Positions 18,857 to 27,139 of a stretch of 64,000 nt of DNA are shown here, piece by piece. The stretch spans positions 54,126-118,125 of the forward strand of contig JBJHBM010000003.1 of NCBI GenBank assembly GCA_050485485.1. The letters run 5' to 3'. Each line of letters begins with the position of its first letter. Within the stretch, counting starts at the first letter, position 1. The translations under genes and the position numbers were made by a program. Below the pieces are notes generated by a model, which saw only the letters and a list, made by a program, of their open reading frames with translations, did not search any database and was not told the origin of the DNA. This DNA is from WHSO01 sp050485485. Lineage in GTDB: Bacteria > Pseudomonadota > Alphaproteobacteria > SMXQ01.

Positions 18857-18885
18857 GTGATAGCGGGCGGCGGCGGCGGGTTCAA
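18857..18885 (-). promoter_or_regulatory. Probable promoter of the fab operon
   Basis: Minus strand TTGAAC (18885-18880) and TATCAC (18862-18857) with a 17-base spacer made only of G and C. Predicted start near 18850, about 35 bases before the fabD GTG. Both hexamers match four of six consensus positions and the surroundings are unusually GC-pure, so the match stands out. Confidence 0.5.
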
Positions 18886-18966
18886 GGGCCGGGCGGTGGT
18901 AGGGCGGCACAACCCTGAAGCGGTGTGCTACATTTGGACGCTGATCACCGAGGGAGGGGGGCGGCT

Positions 18967-19548
18967 ATGAGTATTTCGGATGATATCCGTTCACTCGCGG
19001 GGGAAGGCCTATCCGTGTCGGAGATCGCGCGGCGGCTAGGCATTCGATACCAGCACGCCTACGGGGTGCTAAAGGCCGCAGCCAAGCTGCCTGAATCGAC
19101 TTCCCGGATCGCGAAGACGACCGACACCCCATCACGTGCGGCGAAACCGCCGCTCTCGACGCGGGAACTCATGCAGGGCGGATTTGAACTCTCCGGCCGG
19201 TGGGTTCTGTCGGATACGGGCGATATCAAAATAGATTGCCGTCCCCCAGCTTCTCCAGGTGTGTACGCCTTCGCCAAGAATGGAACCGTCCTTTATGTGG
19301 GCGTGGCGACTATAGGTTTAGCCAAACGGCTTTACTTTTATAGCAAGCCTGGCCCGACACAGCCTACGAACCAGCGACTTAACGAAATCATCAAGCGAGA
19401 GCTACTTTCGTCCACTTCCATAGATGTATATACTGCGGTCCCGCCCGATCTTGAATGGAATGGATTGCCAGTCCATGGAAGCGCGGGTCTGGAATTGGGC
19501 CTCATCAGGAAATATGCTCTTCCCTGGAACAAACGCAGCGCCGAATGA
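18967..19548 (+). CDS. HTH plus GIY-YIG nuclease-like protein
   Basis: 193 residues from ATG 18967, preceded by GAGGGAGGGGGG. Residues 1-40 look like a helix-turn-helix (GLSVSEIARRLGIRYQHAYG). After a linker, 98-190 resembles a GIY-YIG domain: GVYAF (98-102), LYVG (109-112), a basic helix with R121, E176 in GLELGLIRKYALPWNKR and an asparagine at 188. GIY-YIG domains cut DNA in repair, restriction and mobile elements. Base composition is clearly lower in GC than both flanking operons, with ATA and TTA codons rare elsewhere, suggesting recent acquisition. No partner gene is adjacent. Function unknown; the domain call is by motif only. Confidence 0.65.
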   Translation: MSISDDIRSLAGEGLSVSEIARRLGIRYQHAYGVLKAAAKLPESTSRIAKTTDTPSRAAKPPLSTRELMQGGFELSGRWVLSDTGDIKIDCRPPASPGVYAFAKNGTVLYVGVATIGLAKRLYFYSKPGPTQPTNQRLNEIIKRELLSSTSIDVYTAVPPDLEWNGLPVHGSAGLELGLIRKYALPWNKRSAE

Positions 19549-20026
19549 CGCAGGAACATATAAGCGCGTGCGCTACGGCCAACAGGCCGGCATTCAGCAG
19601 GCCAGCGGGGCGGCGGGAAATGCTAGTCTGAGCGGCGCACGAAGGATTCCGCCTCATCGCGACCTCGCATCGAGGCAAGGATGTCCGACATTCACATAGT
19701 TTATCTGCGGGCATATCAGTTACTTAGGCAGTTTTTCTAAGGTTCTATAGTAGGTAGGGGGGGCCACCCTCACCCCGGCAGCTCCTGCTTCCTGGAGCCA
19801 ACGCCGAGCAGGCCCGGGCACCTCAACTACGCGCCAGCTACACGCCCATGTGCGCGCTGGATGCGCGCTCCCCCTTCCCCTTGCCCCCCGGTCCTATTCG
19901 TGTATATTCCGCCGCCTTGACATTCCTTGCCGGTCCCGGTGGGCCGGCTAGGGCCGGAGAGCCGACGGGCGGCGATGTTCGCCGCCGGGCGCCGGTCCGG
20001 GAACAGCCACGAGGAGTGTTGTCAGG
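19549..20026. other. 478-base stretch without a gene
   Basis: The first 200 bases keep the lower GC of the preceding gene (for example TAGTTTATCTGC and CAGTTTTTCTAAGG near 19700-19745) and may be decayed insert. GC returns to background after about 19760. No convincing frame, tRNA or strong terminator was seen. The last 150 bases hold the likely rpsF promoter and leader. Confidence 0.5.
19881..19908 (+). promoter_or_regulatory. Possible promoter of the rpsF operon
   Basis: TTGCCC (19881-19886) and TATATT (19903-19908), spacer 16. The start would fall near 19915, leaving a leader of about 112 bases to rpsF. A perfect TTGACA also lies at 19917-19922, but no -10 follows at the right distance. 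S6 operons can be autoregulated through leader RNA; no specific structure was verified. Confidence 0.4.
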
Positions 20027-20581
20027 ATGCCGCTTTACGAGAGCGTGTTCATCGCACGCCAGGATATCTCCTCCGCCCAGGCGGAAGCGCTCGGCGAGAC
20101 CTTCGCCGGGGTCGTCACCAACATGGGCGGGACCGTCTCCAAGAAGGAATACTGGGGTCTTCGCAACCTCGCCTACCGGATCAAGAAGAACCGGAAGGGC
20201 CATTACATGCTGCTCAACGTCGACGCGCCCCCGGGCACGGTCGCCGAGCTCGAGCGCAACATGCGCATCAACGAGGACGTGCTGCGCTACCTCACCATCA
20301 AGGTGGAGGAGCTGGAGGAAGGCCCGTCCGCGATCCTGCGCTCGCGCGAGGAGCGCGGCCCGCGCGGCGGCCGCGGCCGGCGCGACGACGATCGTGGCCC
20401 GCGTCGGGACGACGACCGTGGCCCGCGTCGGGACGACGACCGTGGCCCGCGCCGCGACGACGACCGCCCGCGCCGCGACGACGACCGCCCGCGCCGCGAC
20501 GACGACCGTCCCCGCCGCCCGCGCGCCGACGCGCCCGTCCGTGACGAGGCCGAATCCGCCGAAGAAGGAGACCGGTCATGA
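20027..20581 (+). CDS. rpsF: 30S ribosomal protein S6 with repeat tail
   Basis: 184 residues. Residues 1-98 are a normal S6 fold (PLYESVFIARQDISSAQ, GLRNLAYRIKKNRKGHY), binding the central domain of 16S rRNA with S18. The rest is an extension rich in Arg and Asp: RRDDDRGP units of eight residues and then RRDDDRP units of seven (about 118-164), ending in an acidic segment. Alphaproteobacterial S6 often has charged tails; this one is long and strikingly periodic. GAGGAG lies 10 bases before the ATG. The stop overlaps the rpsR start (ATGA). Confidence 0.96.
   Translation: MPLYESVFIARQDISSAQAEALGETFAGVVTNMGGTVSKKEYWGLRNLAYRIKKNRKGHYMLLNVDAPPGTVAELERNMRINEDVLRYLTIKVEELEEGPSAILRSREERGPRGGRGRRDDDRGPRRDDDRGPRRDDDRGPRRDDDRPRRDDDRPRRDDDRPRRPRADAPVRDEAESAEEGDRS
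20378..20518 (+). repeat. In-frame tandem repeat in rpsF
   Basis: DNA repeat coding the RRDDD tail. The first part repeats every 24 bases (CGTCGGGACGACGACCGTGG type), the later part every 21 bases (CGCCGCGACGACGACCG type). Six RRDDD cores are present. The near-identical DNA of neighbouring units shows recent slippage or unequal exchange, not just a protein-level pattern. Confidence 0.9.
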
Positions 20582-20817
20582 AGGCCCCCGGCCCCCGCCG
20601 CCCGTTCTTCCGCCGGCGCAAGACCTGCCCGTTCTCGGGCTCGGGTGCGCCCAAGATCGACTACAAGGACGTGCGCCTGCTGCAGCGCTTCATCTCCGAG
20701 CGCGGCAAGATCGTGCCGAGCCGCATCACCGCCGTCTCGACCAAGAAGCAGCGCGAGCTCGCCCAGGCGATCAAGCGCGCACGCCACCTCGCCCTGCTGC
20801 CCTTCGTGGTGCAGTAG
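20578..20817 (+). CDS. rpsR: 30S ribosomal protein S18
   Basis: 79 residues, basic. RRKTCPFSGSGAPKIDYKDVRLLQRF and GKIVPSRITAVSTKKQREL with AIKRARHLALLPF are diagnostic for S18, which contacts S6 in the small subunit platform. It overlaps rpsF by four bases, giving translational coupling of the partner proteins. Confidence 0.98.
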   Translation: MKAPGPRRPFFRRRKTCPFSGSGAPKIDYKDVRLLQRFISERGKIVPSRITAVSTKKQRELAQAIKRARHLALLPFVVQ

Positions 20818-20907
20818 CCCGCCGCCCGCGCCCGGGCCCACGTCCGGCGCGCGGCATGCCCCCGTCAGGGGGGCGGGCGCAACCGGTTTCGCGGAACGGA
20901 GCAGGCC

Positions 20908-21861
20908 ATGCCGAGGGACGCGCTGATCGCCATCGCCGCGGGCCTCGCGAGCGCGCTCTGCTACCTCTCGACCGAGTGGAGCCTGATCGGCGCGCTGGTG
21001 CTGGCCCTGCTGGCGCCGCTGCCGCTGTTCCTGGCGGGACTGTCGGGCGGGCTGAGGTCGGCCATGATCGCGTCCGGCGTCGCCGCCCTGACGGTCGTGG
21101 CCGTGGCCGGCATGGTCCGCGCCGGCATCTACGTCGCGGCCGACGTGGGCCCGGCGCTGCTGCTGGTGCGCTACGGGCTCCTGAACCGGACCGCGCCGGA
21201 CGGCACGGTGGTGGAATGGTATCCGCCGGGGCTGCTGCTGGCATGGCTCACGCTCTATTGCGCGGGCGCGTTCCTGGCGGTGGCCCTGTTCGCGGGCGGC
21301 GCCGACGGCGGCATCGAGGGGGCGATCCGGAGCTACCTCGAGGGCTTCCGGGAGATGCTGGCCGCCGGCGGCGCGCTGGAAGGCCCCGCGCTCGAGAACA
21401 TGATCGCGACGCTGGCGCGCGTGTTCCCGTTCGTGGTGGTGACGTGGTGGATCGTGATCGTGACCGTCAACGCGGTCGCGGCGCAGAGGATCCTGGTGCG
21501 GTCGGGGCACGCGTTGCGCCCCTCCCCGGACCTCAGGGCCACGGTCCTGCCGCAGTGGCTGTTTCCCGCCGTAGTTGCCGCGGCGGCGGCGGCGCTGCTA
21601 GGATCGGGATGGCTCGGGTTCCTGGCGACCAATATCGCCCTGATCCTGTGCGTTCCGTACTTTCTCGTCGGGCTTGCGGTGGTGCATGCGATCTCGACGC
21701 GCTGGAACGGCAGGATGGCGATACTGATCGCCTTGTATCTGCTTCTGTTCTTGTTCGGCTGGCCGCTGCTGGCGGTCACCGGGCTCGGTATGATGGAACA
21801 TTGGGTGGGGCTGCGCCGTAAGTTCGGGGGCCCGGGCCAAGGTAACGAAAGGAACGAGTGA
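20908..21861 (+). CDS. DUF2232 family membrane protein
   Basis: 317 residues, about seven to eight hydrophobic helices spread over the whole length (first at 5-35, last at 270-295). The place between rpsR and rplI is the standard location of the DUF2232 (YybS-like) membrane protein in alphaproteobacteria; family assignment leans on that synteny plus topology. Function unknown in this lineage. The stop TGA (21859-21861) overlaps the rplI ATG by one base. Confidence 0.8.
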   Translation: MPRDALIAIAAGLASALCYLSTEWSLIGALVLALLAPLPLFLAGLSGGLRSAMIASGVAALTVVAVAGMVRAGIYVAADVGPALLLVRYGLLNRTAPDGTVVEWYPPGLLLAWLTLYCAGAFLAVALFAGGADGGIEGAIRSYLEGFREMLAAGGALEGPALENMIATLARVFPFVVVTWWIVIVTVNAVAAQRILVRSGHALRPSPDLRATVLPQWLFPAVVAAAAAALLGSGWLGFLATNIALILCVPYFLVGLAVVHAISTRWNGRMAILIALYLLLFLFGWPLLAVTGLGMMEHWVGLRRKFGGPGQGNERNE

Positions 21862-22457
21862 TGGACGTCATTCTGTTGGAGCGGGTCGAGAAGCTCGGGA
21901 ACATGGGCCAGGTGGTCAAGGTTCGCCCCGGCTACGCCCGCAACTATCTCCTGCCCCAGAAGAAGGCGCTGCGGGCCACCCGCGAGAACCGCGACTATTT
22001 CGAATCGAAGCGCGCCGAGCTCGAGGCACTCAACGCCAAGCGCCGCACCGAGGCCGAGCAGCAGTCCGGGAGCGTGGACGGCGCCGCCGTCGTGCTGGTG
22101 CGCCAGGCGAGCGAATCGGGCCAGCTCTACGGCTCCGTCCGCCCGCGCGACATCGCCGAGGCGCTGGCCGAGGCCGGCACTGCGCTCGACCGCGACCAGA
22201 TCCGGCTCGACGAACCCATCAAGACGATCGGCATGCACAAGGTCCGCGTCGCCCTCCATCCCGAGGTGGTGGTGGAGATCACCGTCAACGTCGCCCGCTC
22301 GGCCGAGGAAGCCGAGCTGCAGGCGCAGGGCAAGTCGGTGATCGACGAGGCGCGCGAGGCGGAGCGCGAAGCCGACGAAGAGACCCGGGCCGCGCTCGCC
22401 GAGGCGGCCCGCGAGGCGGAAGCGGAGGAACAGGCCGGGGTGCCGGAAACGAGGTAG
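21861..22457 (+). CDS. rplI: 50S ribosomal protein L9
   Basis: 198 residues from ATG 21861. MDVILLERVEKLGNMGQVVKVRPGY is the RNA-binding N-domain, which contacts 23S rRNA near the L1 stalk; a connecting helix and C-domain (VRQASESGQLYGSVRPRDIAEAL) follow. The final 40 residues are an acidic, Glu/Ala-rich extension (REAEREADEETRAALAEAA). AAAGGA lies 7 bases before this ATG, so it is preferred over the GTG one codon earlier. Confidence 0.97.
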   Translation: MDVILLERVEKLGNMGQVVKVRPGYARNYLLPQKKALRATRENRDYFESKRAELEALNAKRRTEAEQQSGSVDGAAVVLVRQASESGQLYGSVRPRDIAEALAEAGTALDRDQIRLDEPIKTIGMHKVRVALHPEVVVEITVNVARSAEEAELQAQGKSVIDEAREAEREADEETRAALAEAAREAEAEEQAGVPETR

Positions 22458-22502
22458 GAGTCCTTCCGGCCGCGCAGCACCCCGGCAACTGAGGAGGTTG
22501 CC

Positions 22503-23747
22503 ATGCTGCTGGCGCGCTTACTTGAGGCTCTCGTCACCCGGGGCTCGCTCACCGTGATCGACGCCCGCGGGCGGCGTCACGTATTCGAAGGCGGACCCGG
22601 CCCCCGCGCGGCCATCCGCATCCACGACCGGGCCACCCAGCGGCGCCTGGCCCTCAATCCTCCGCTCGCGGTGGGCGAGGCCTACATGGACGGCACCCTC
22701 ACGGTCGAGGAGGGCACGCTGTTCGACTTCCTCGACATCTGCACCGCCGACATCGACGCGCTCCGCACGCTTCCCTACTACCGGCTCGTCCATGTAGCGG
22801 GCCGACTGGTGCGGCTGCTGGCCCAGATCAACCCGGCCGGGCGCGCCCAACGCAACGTCGCCCACCATTACGACCTCTCGGGCGAGCTCTACGACCTGTT
22901 CCTCGATTCGGACCGCCAATACTCCTGCGCCTACTTCACCTACCCGGGGCAGAAGATCGAGGACGCCCAGGCCAACAAGAAACGCCACATCGCCGCCAAG
23001 CTGTGCGTCGGCAAGCCCGGCCTCAGGGTGCTCGACATCGGCTGCGGCTGGGGCGGGCTCGCGCTCGCGATCGCGGCCGAGACCGGGGCCCAGGTCACCG
23101 GCATCACGCTCTCGCACGAACAGCTCAAGGTGGCCCGGGAACGGGCCCAGCAGGCCGGCCTCGCCGACCGCGTGACGTTCGAGCTGCGCGACTACCGCGA
23201 CGAGCGGGGCCAGTACGACCGGATCGTTTCGGTCGGCATGTTCGAGCACGTGGGCCTGCCCTACTACCCCGCCTTCTTCCGCAAGGTCCACGACCTGCTG
23301 GCCCCCGACGGCGTGGCGCTGCTGCATTCCATCGGACGCTCCGACGGGCCCGGGTTCACCAACCCGTGGATCCGCAAGTACATCTTCCCCGGCGGCTATT
23401 GCCCGGCGCTGTCCGAGGTGCTGCCGGTGGTGGAGCGGTCGGGCCTGGTCGCGACCGACATCGAGATCCTGCGGCTCCACTATGCCGAGACGCTGCGCGC
23501 CTGGCGCGCGCGCTTCATGCGCAACCGCGACAAGGTCAAGGCGCTCTACGACGAGCGCTTCTGCCGCATGTGGGAGTTCTACCTGGTGGGCGCCGAGCTC
23601 GCCTTCCGCAACCAGCACCAGATGGTGTTCCAGCTGCAGATGGCGCGGCGCCAGGAGGCGGTGCCGCTGACGCGCGACTACATCCACGACTGGGAAAGCC
23701 GCAAGGAAGGCCCCTCCGAGCACGGCCGCTCCGAAAGCGCGGCCTAG
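22503..23747 (+). CDS. cfa: Cyclopropane-fatty-acyl-phospholipid synthase
   Basis: 414 residues. The SAM motif is VLDIGCGWGGLALAIA, the N-terminal substrate domain holds LNPPLAVGEAYMDGTLTVEEG, and GMFEHVGLPYYPAFF plus WIRKYIFPGGYCPALSEV are Cfa hallmarks. The enzyme adds a methylene bridge to unsaturated lipid chains at the membrane surface, usually on entry to stationary phase or acid stress. Strong GAGGAGG lies just before ATG. It is 45 bases downstream of rplI, and a hairpin repeat follows it. Confidence 0.94.
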   Translation: MLLARLLEALVTRGSLTVIDARGRRHVFEGGPGPRAAIRIHDRATQRRLALNPPLAVGEAYMDGTLTVEEGTLFDFLDICTADIDALRTLPYYRLVHVAGRLVRLLAQINPAGRAQRNVAHHYDLSGELYDLFLDSDRQYSCAYFTYPGQKIEDAQANKKRHIAAKLCVGKPGLRVLDIGCGWGGLALAIAAETGAQVTGITLSHEQLKVARERAQQAGLADRVTFELRDYRDERGQYDRIVSVGMFEHVGLPYYPAFFRKVHDLLAPDGVALLHSIGRSDGPGFTNPWIRKYIFPGGYCPALSEVLPVVERSGLVATDIEILRLHYAETLRAWRARFMRNRDKVKALYDERFCRMWEFYLVGAELAFRNQHQMVFQLQMARRQEAVPLTRDYIHDWESRKEGPSEHGRSESAA

Positions 23748-23786
23748 GGATAGTAGGCTCTCCGGCCTTTTCTTTTCTTGGTCCCA

Positions 23787-23924
23787 CACCCTCACCCGGC
23801 GCGCAGGGCGCGCCACCCTCTCCCGCAAGCGGGAGAGGGACCGTTGCGCGGGCCGTGTATTTAGCCCCTCTCCCGCTTGCGGGAGAGGGAGGGGCCCGGC
23901 CCGTCAGGGCTGGGAGGGTGAGGG
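23787..23924. repeat. Dispersed repeat, CCCTCACCC type, full element
   Basis: A 138-base element with 10-base terminal inverted repeats ACCCTCACCC (23787-23796) and GGGTGAGGGT (23915-23924). Inside are two hairpins built from CCCTCTCCCGC and GCGGGAGAGGG. It lies between cfa and the DUF559 gene and could act as a transcription terminator for cfa. A half-copy (53 bases, two mismatches) is at 24298-24350. The shape resembles a small non-autonomous palindromic element; no target duplication was verified. Confidence 0.85.
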
Positions 23925-23952
23925 TGAATTGCGCAGGTGCTATGCTTTTCCA

Positions 23953-24363
23953 ATGCCCAAGGAGACAGCACGCACACTCAGAGTGACCATGACGGACGCG
24001 GAGCGCCGGCTGTGGTCCGTGTTACGGAACCGCCGGATGCGCGGCTACAAATTCCGCCGCCAGCACCCCATCGGCCCGTTCGTTGCCGACTTCGCCTGTA
24101 TCGAACATCGCCTGGTGATCGAGGCCGATGGCGGTCAGCATGCGGACAATGCCGCCGACGAACGTCGAACCGCGTGGCTGGAACGGCAGGGCTGGAACGT
24201 GTTGCGCTTCTGGAACAACGACATTCTGACCAATATCGCCGGCGTGCAGGAAATCATCTTACGCGCCCTTGCGCGAACGGCACAGGACCGGGTTGCGCCC
24301 TCACCCGGCGCGCACGGCGCGCCACCCTCTCCCGCAAACGGGAGAGGGACAGGAAAAGCGTGA
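23953..24363 (+). CDS. DUF559 family nuclease-like protein
   Basis: 136 residues from ATG 23953. It has the DUF559 / very-short-patch-repair-like layout: TDAERRLWSVLRNRRMRGYKF, then the nuclease-type core FVADFACIEHRLVIEADGGQH with D46, E57 and D59, then WLERQGWNVLRFWNNDI. These small PD-(D/E)XK-like proteins are common, and their role is not established. The last 21 residues (PSPGAHGAPPSPANGRGTGKA) are encoded by a copy of the dispersed repeat, so the original C-terminus has been replaced or extended. No clear Shine-Dalgarno. Confidence 0.8.
   Translation: MPKETARTLRVTMTDAERRLWSVLRNRRMRGYKFRRQHPIGPFVADFACIEHRLVIEADGGQHADNAADERRTAWLERQGWNVLRFWNNDILTNIAGVQEIILRALARTAQDRVAPSPGAHGAPPSPANGRGTGKA
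24298..24350 (+). repeat. Dispersed repeat half-copy inside a gene end
   Basis: 53 bases matching 23788-23840 with two differences. It starts CCCTCACCCGGCGCGC and ends in the hairpin CCCTCTCCCGC-AAA-CGGGAGAGGG, and is read in frame by the DUF559 gene, which stops 11 bases later at 24361-24363. Confidence 0.85.
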
Positions 24364-24480
24364 ACGCCCCGCCCCGCTTTTCCCCGCTACTCACAGAGGC
24401 GGGAAAAGATTCCTGTTCGCAGCGCCGCGATCCCGATAATCCCTGTTGCACGCTTCCTCTCACGGTGCGACCTTCGCGTC

Positions 24481-25992
24481 ATGTCCGACACGCAACTCAC
24501 GTCCAAGGTGACGGCCCTCCACGGCGAGATCGAAGGGCCGCGCGTACGCGAGCTGCCCCACAACTTCGAGGCGGAGCAGGCACTGCTCGGCGCCATCCTC
24601 ATCAACAACGACGCCCATGCGCGCGTCTCCGACTTCCTGCGGCCGGAGCACTTCTTCGATCCCGTCAACGGCCGCATCTTCGAAGCCGCCGCCAAGCTGA
24701 TCGAGCGCCACCAGGTGGCGACCCCGGTCACCCTCAAGAACGCGTTCGAGGGCGACCCCGCGCTCGCCGACGCGGGTGGGGCCAAGTATCTCGCGCGGCT
24801 CGCGGCCTCGGCCGTCACCATCGTCAACGCCGCAGACTACGGGCGCGCCGTCTTCGACCTGCACCTGCGCCGCAAGCTGATCGAGCTGGCCGAGACCATG
24901 CGGGTGGAGGCCGAGCGGCCGGGGGTTGACGCGACCGCCGTCCAGCAGATCGAGACCGCCGAGCAGCAGCTGTTCGACCTCGCCGAGAAGGGCGAGTTCG
25001 ACGGCGGATTCCGGAGCTTCAACGACGTCCTCACCTCCGCCATCGAGATGGCCGAGGCCGCCTACAAGCGCGAGGGACGCCTTACCGGCGCGCCGACCGG
25101 CTTCGCCGACCTCGACAAGATGCTGGGCGGGCTGCAGCCGTCCGATCTGTTGATCGTCGCCGGGCGGCCCTCGATGGGCAAGACCGCCTTCGCCACCAAC
25201 ATCGCCTACAACGCCGCGCGGCAGTGCCGCTTCGACGTGGACGCCCACGGTGAGAACAAAGTGGCCGACGGCGCCGTGGTCGGCTTCTTCTCGCTCGAGA
25301 TGTCGGCCGAGCAGCTCGCCACCCGCATCCTCGCCGAGGCCTCGGGCGTCAGCTCCGACCGCATCCGCCGGGGCGACCTCAACAACGACGAGTTCCAGCG
25401 TGTGGTCGAGGCCAACCAGCTGCTCACACGGCTGCCGTTCTTCATCGACGACACGCCGGCGCTGTCGGTGGCCCAGCTGCGCACCCGCGCGCGCCGCCTC
25501 AAGCGCACCCAGGCGCTGTCGATGATCGTGGTGGACTACCTCCAGCTGCTGCGCCCGGGCAGCAGCAAGCCCTCCGACAACCGCGTGCAGGAGATCTCCG
25601 AGATCACGCGCGGCCTCAAGGCGCTCGCCAAGGAGCTCAACGTGCCGGTGCTGGCGCTCTCCCAGCTCTCGCGCGCGGTCGAGCAGCGCGAGGACAAGCG
25701 GCCCCAGCTCGCGGACCTGCGCGAATCGGGCTCGATCGAGCAGGACGCCGACGTGGTCATGTTCATCTTCCGCCAGGAATACTACCTGCAGCGCGCCGAG
25801 CCCGAGATGGCCACCGAGGCCCACGAGAAATGGCAGGCCAAGATGGACGAGGTCCACAACCTCGCCGAGGTCATCATCGGCAAGCAGCGCCACGGGCCGA
25901 CCGGCACCGTCAAACTGGTGTTCCAGGGCGAGCTCACGCGCTTCTCCGACTACGTCGCGGACGACCACCTGCCCGACCATGCCCCCTTCTGA
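24481..25992 (+). CDS. dnaB: Replicative DNA helicase
   Basis: 503 residues. The N-terminal primase-interacting domain (LPHNFEAEQALLGAIL to about 120) is followed by the RecA-like hexameric motor: Walker A GRPSMGKTAF (about 228-237), VVDYLQLL, and SQLSRAVEQREDKRP with LADLRESGSIEQDADVV. DnaB unwinds DNA at the fork. The start has no clear Shine-Dalgarno; GATAAT at 24435-24440 could be a -10 with a poor -35 at 24410. Its 3' end overlaps alr by 14 bases, heading a long coupled gene run. Confidence 0.96.
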   Translation: MSDTQLTSKVTALHGEIEGPRVRELPHNFEAEQALLGAILINNDAHARVSDFLRPEHFFDPVNGRIFEAAAKLIERHQVATPVTLKNAFEGDPALADAGGAKYLARLAASAVTIVNAADYGRAVFDLHLRRKLIELAETMRVEAERPGVDATAVQQIETAEQQLFDLAEKGEFDGGFRSFNDVLTSAIEMAEAAYKREGRLTGAPTGFADLDKMLGGLQPSDLLIVAGRPSMGKTAFATNIAYNAARQCRFDVDAHGENKVADGAVVGFFSLEMSAEQLATRILAEASGVSSDRIRRGDLNNDEFQRVVEANQLLTRLPFFIDDTPALSVAQLRTRARRLKRTQALSMIVVDYLQLLRPGSSKPSDNRVQEISEITRGLKALAKELNVPVLALSQLSRAVEQREDKRPQLADLRESGSIEQDADVVMFIFRQEYYLQRAEPEMATEAHEKWQAKMDEVHNLAEVIIGKQRHGPTGTVKLVFQGELTRFSDYVADDHLPDHAPF

Positions 25993-27139
25993 TCCCGGGC
26001 CCGGCGGGCCCGCGCCGGGGCGCGCGGCGACGGGCGCGGGCGGCATCCTCACCATCGACCTCGGCGCCGTCGCCGCCAACTGGCGGCTGCTGGCCGCCCA
26101 CCTCGCGTCCGGCGCCGCCTGCGGCGCGGTGGTGAAGGCCGACGCCTACGGGCTCGGCATGGCGGCGGTGGCGCCCGCGCTGTGGCGGGCGGGCTGCCGC
26201 ACCTTCTTCGTCGCCCTGCCCGAGGAGGGCGTGGGCCTGCGCGCCCTGCTGCCGCCCGCGGCCGAGATCGCGGTGTTCAACGGCTGCGACGCGGCGAGCG
26301 CCCCGGAGATGGCCGCGGCCGGGCTCACCGCCGTGCTCAACCATCCGGGCCAGGCCGCCGACTGGCGCGCGGCCGCCGCCGCCGCGGGGCGGGCGCTGCC
26401 GGCCATGCTGCACGTGGACACCGGCATGAGCCGGCTCGGCTACGCGCCCGCCGAGGCCGCCGCCCTGGCCGACGACCCGGGGGCGCTCGCGGGGTTGCGC
26501 CTCACCGCCGTCATGAGCCACCTCGCCTGCGCCGATACGCCGGCCCATCCGCTCAACGAAACGCAGCTCGGGCGCTTCGAAAAGGCCCTTCTGGCGCTCC
26601 GAAAGCCGGCAACCGTGCGCGCCAGCCTCGCCAATTCCTCGGGCGTGTTCCTCGGAAGCCGCTTCCACTTCGACCTGGCGCGTCCCGGCGCCGCCCTCTA
26701 TGGCGTCCAGCCGACCGCGGAAGGCCCTTCTCCGATGGCGCAAGTGGTTCATCTGCAAGGGAGAATCATCCAGGCCCGCTCGATTGACACCCCTGTGACC
26801 GTTGGCTATGGTGCGACCCACCGCGCGGGCGCGCACCGCCGCCTCGCCACCGTCGGAGTCGGCTATGCCGACGGTTATCTTCGCGCCCTTTCCGGCGCGG
26901 CCAGCGCCCATGTCGGCGCAATCCGGGTGCCAGTGGTAGGGCGCGTGTCCATGGACCTCATCACCATCGACGTGACCGACGTTCCCGAGCACGAGACCCG
27001 TCCAGGCGCGCTCGTGGACCTGATCGGTCCTCATCACACGGTGGACGCGCTCGCGCGCGAGGCCGGCACCATCGGCTACGAGATCCTCACCTCGCTCGGC
27101 ACGCGCTTCGCGCGCCGCTACACGGACGGGATGCCGTGA
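25979..27139 (+). CDS. alr: Alanine racemase
   Basis: 386 residues. It makes D-alanine for peptidoglycan using PLP bound to K53 in VVKADAYGLG. The barrel domain includes HVDTGMSRLGY and the C-terminal beta domain VGYGATHRAGAHRR (catalytic tyrosine) with GRVSMDLITIDVTD. It overlaps dnaB by 14 bases and mlaE by four. The first 20 residues are low-complexity, so an internal start is possible but no better ATG exists before LTIDLGAV. Confidence 0.95.
   Translation: MPPSDPGPGGPAPGRAATGAGGILTIDLGAVAANWRLLAAHLASGAACGAVVKADAYGLGMAAVAPALWRAGCRTFFVALPEEGVGLRALLPPAAEIAVFNGCDAASAPEMAAAGLTAVLNHPGQAADWRAAAAAAGRALPAMLHVDTGMSRLGYAPAEAAALADDPGALAGLRLTAVMSHLACADTPAHPLNETQLGRFEKALLALRKPATVRASLANSSGVFLGSRFHFDLARPGAALYGVQPTAEGPSPMAQVVHLQGRIIQARSIDTPVTVGYGATHRAGAHRRLATVGVGYADGYLRALSGAASAHVGAIRVPVVGRVSMDLITIDVTDVPEHETRPGALVDLIGPHHTVDALAREAGTIGYEILTSLGTRFARRYTDGMP

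Noticed and set aside
19917..19922. Perfect TTGACA as -35 of the rpsF promoter
   Set aside because: No acceptable -10 lies 16-18 bases downstream; the nearest weak candidate is 23 bases away.
20378..20518. Regular repeats suggesting a CRISPR array
   Set aside because: Units are contiguous, without spacers, and are translated in frame as part of S6.
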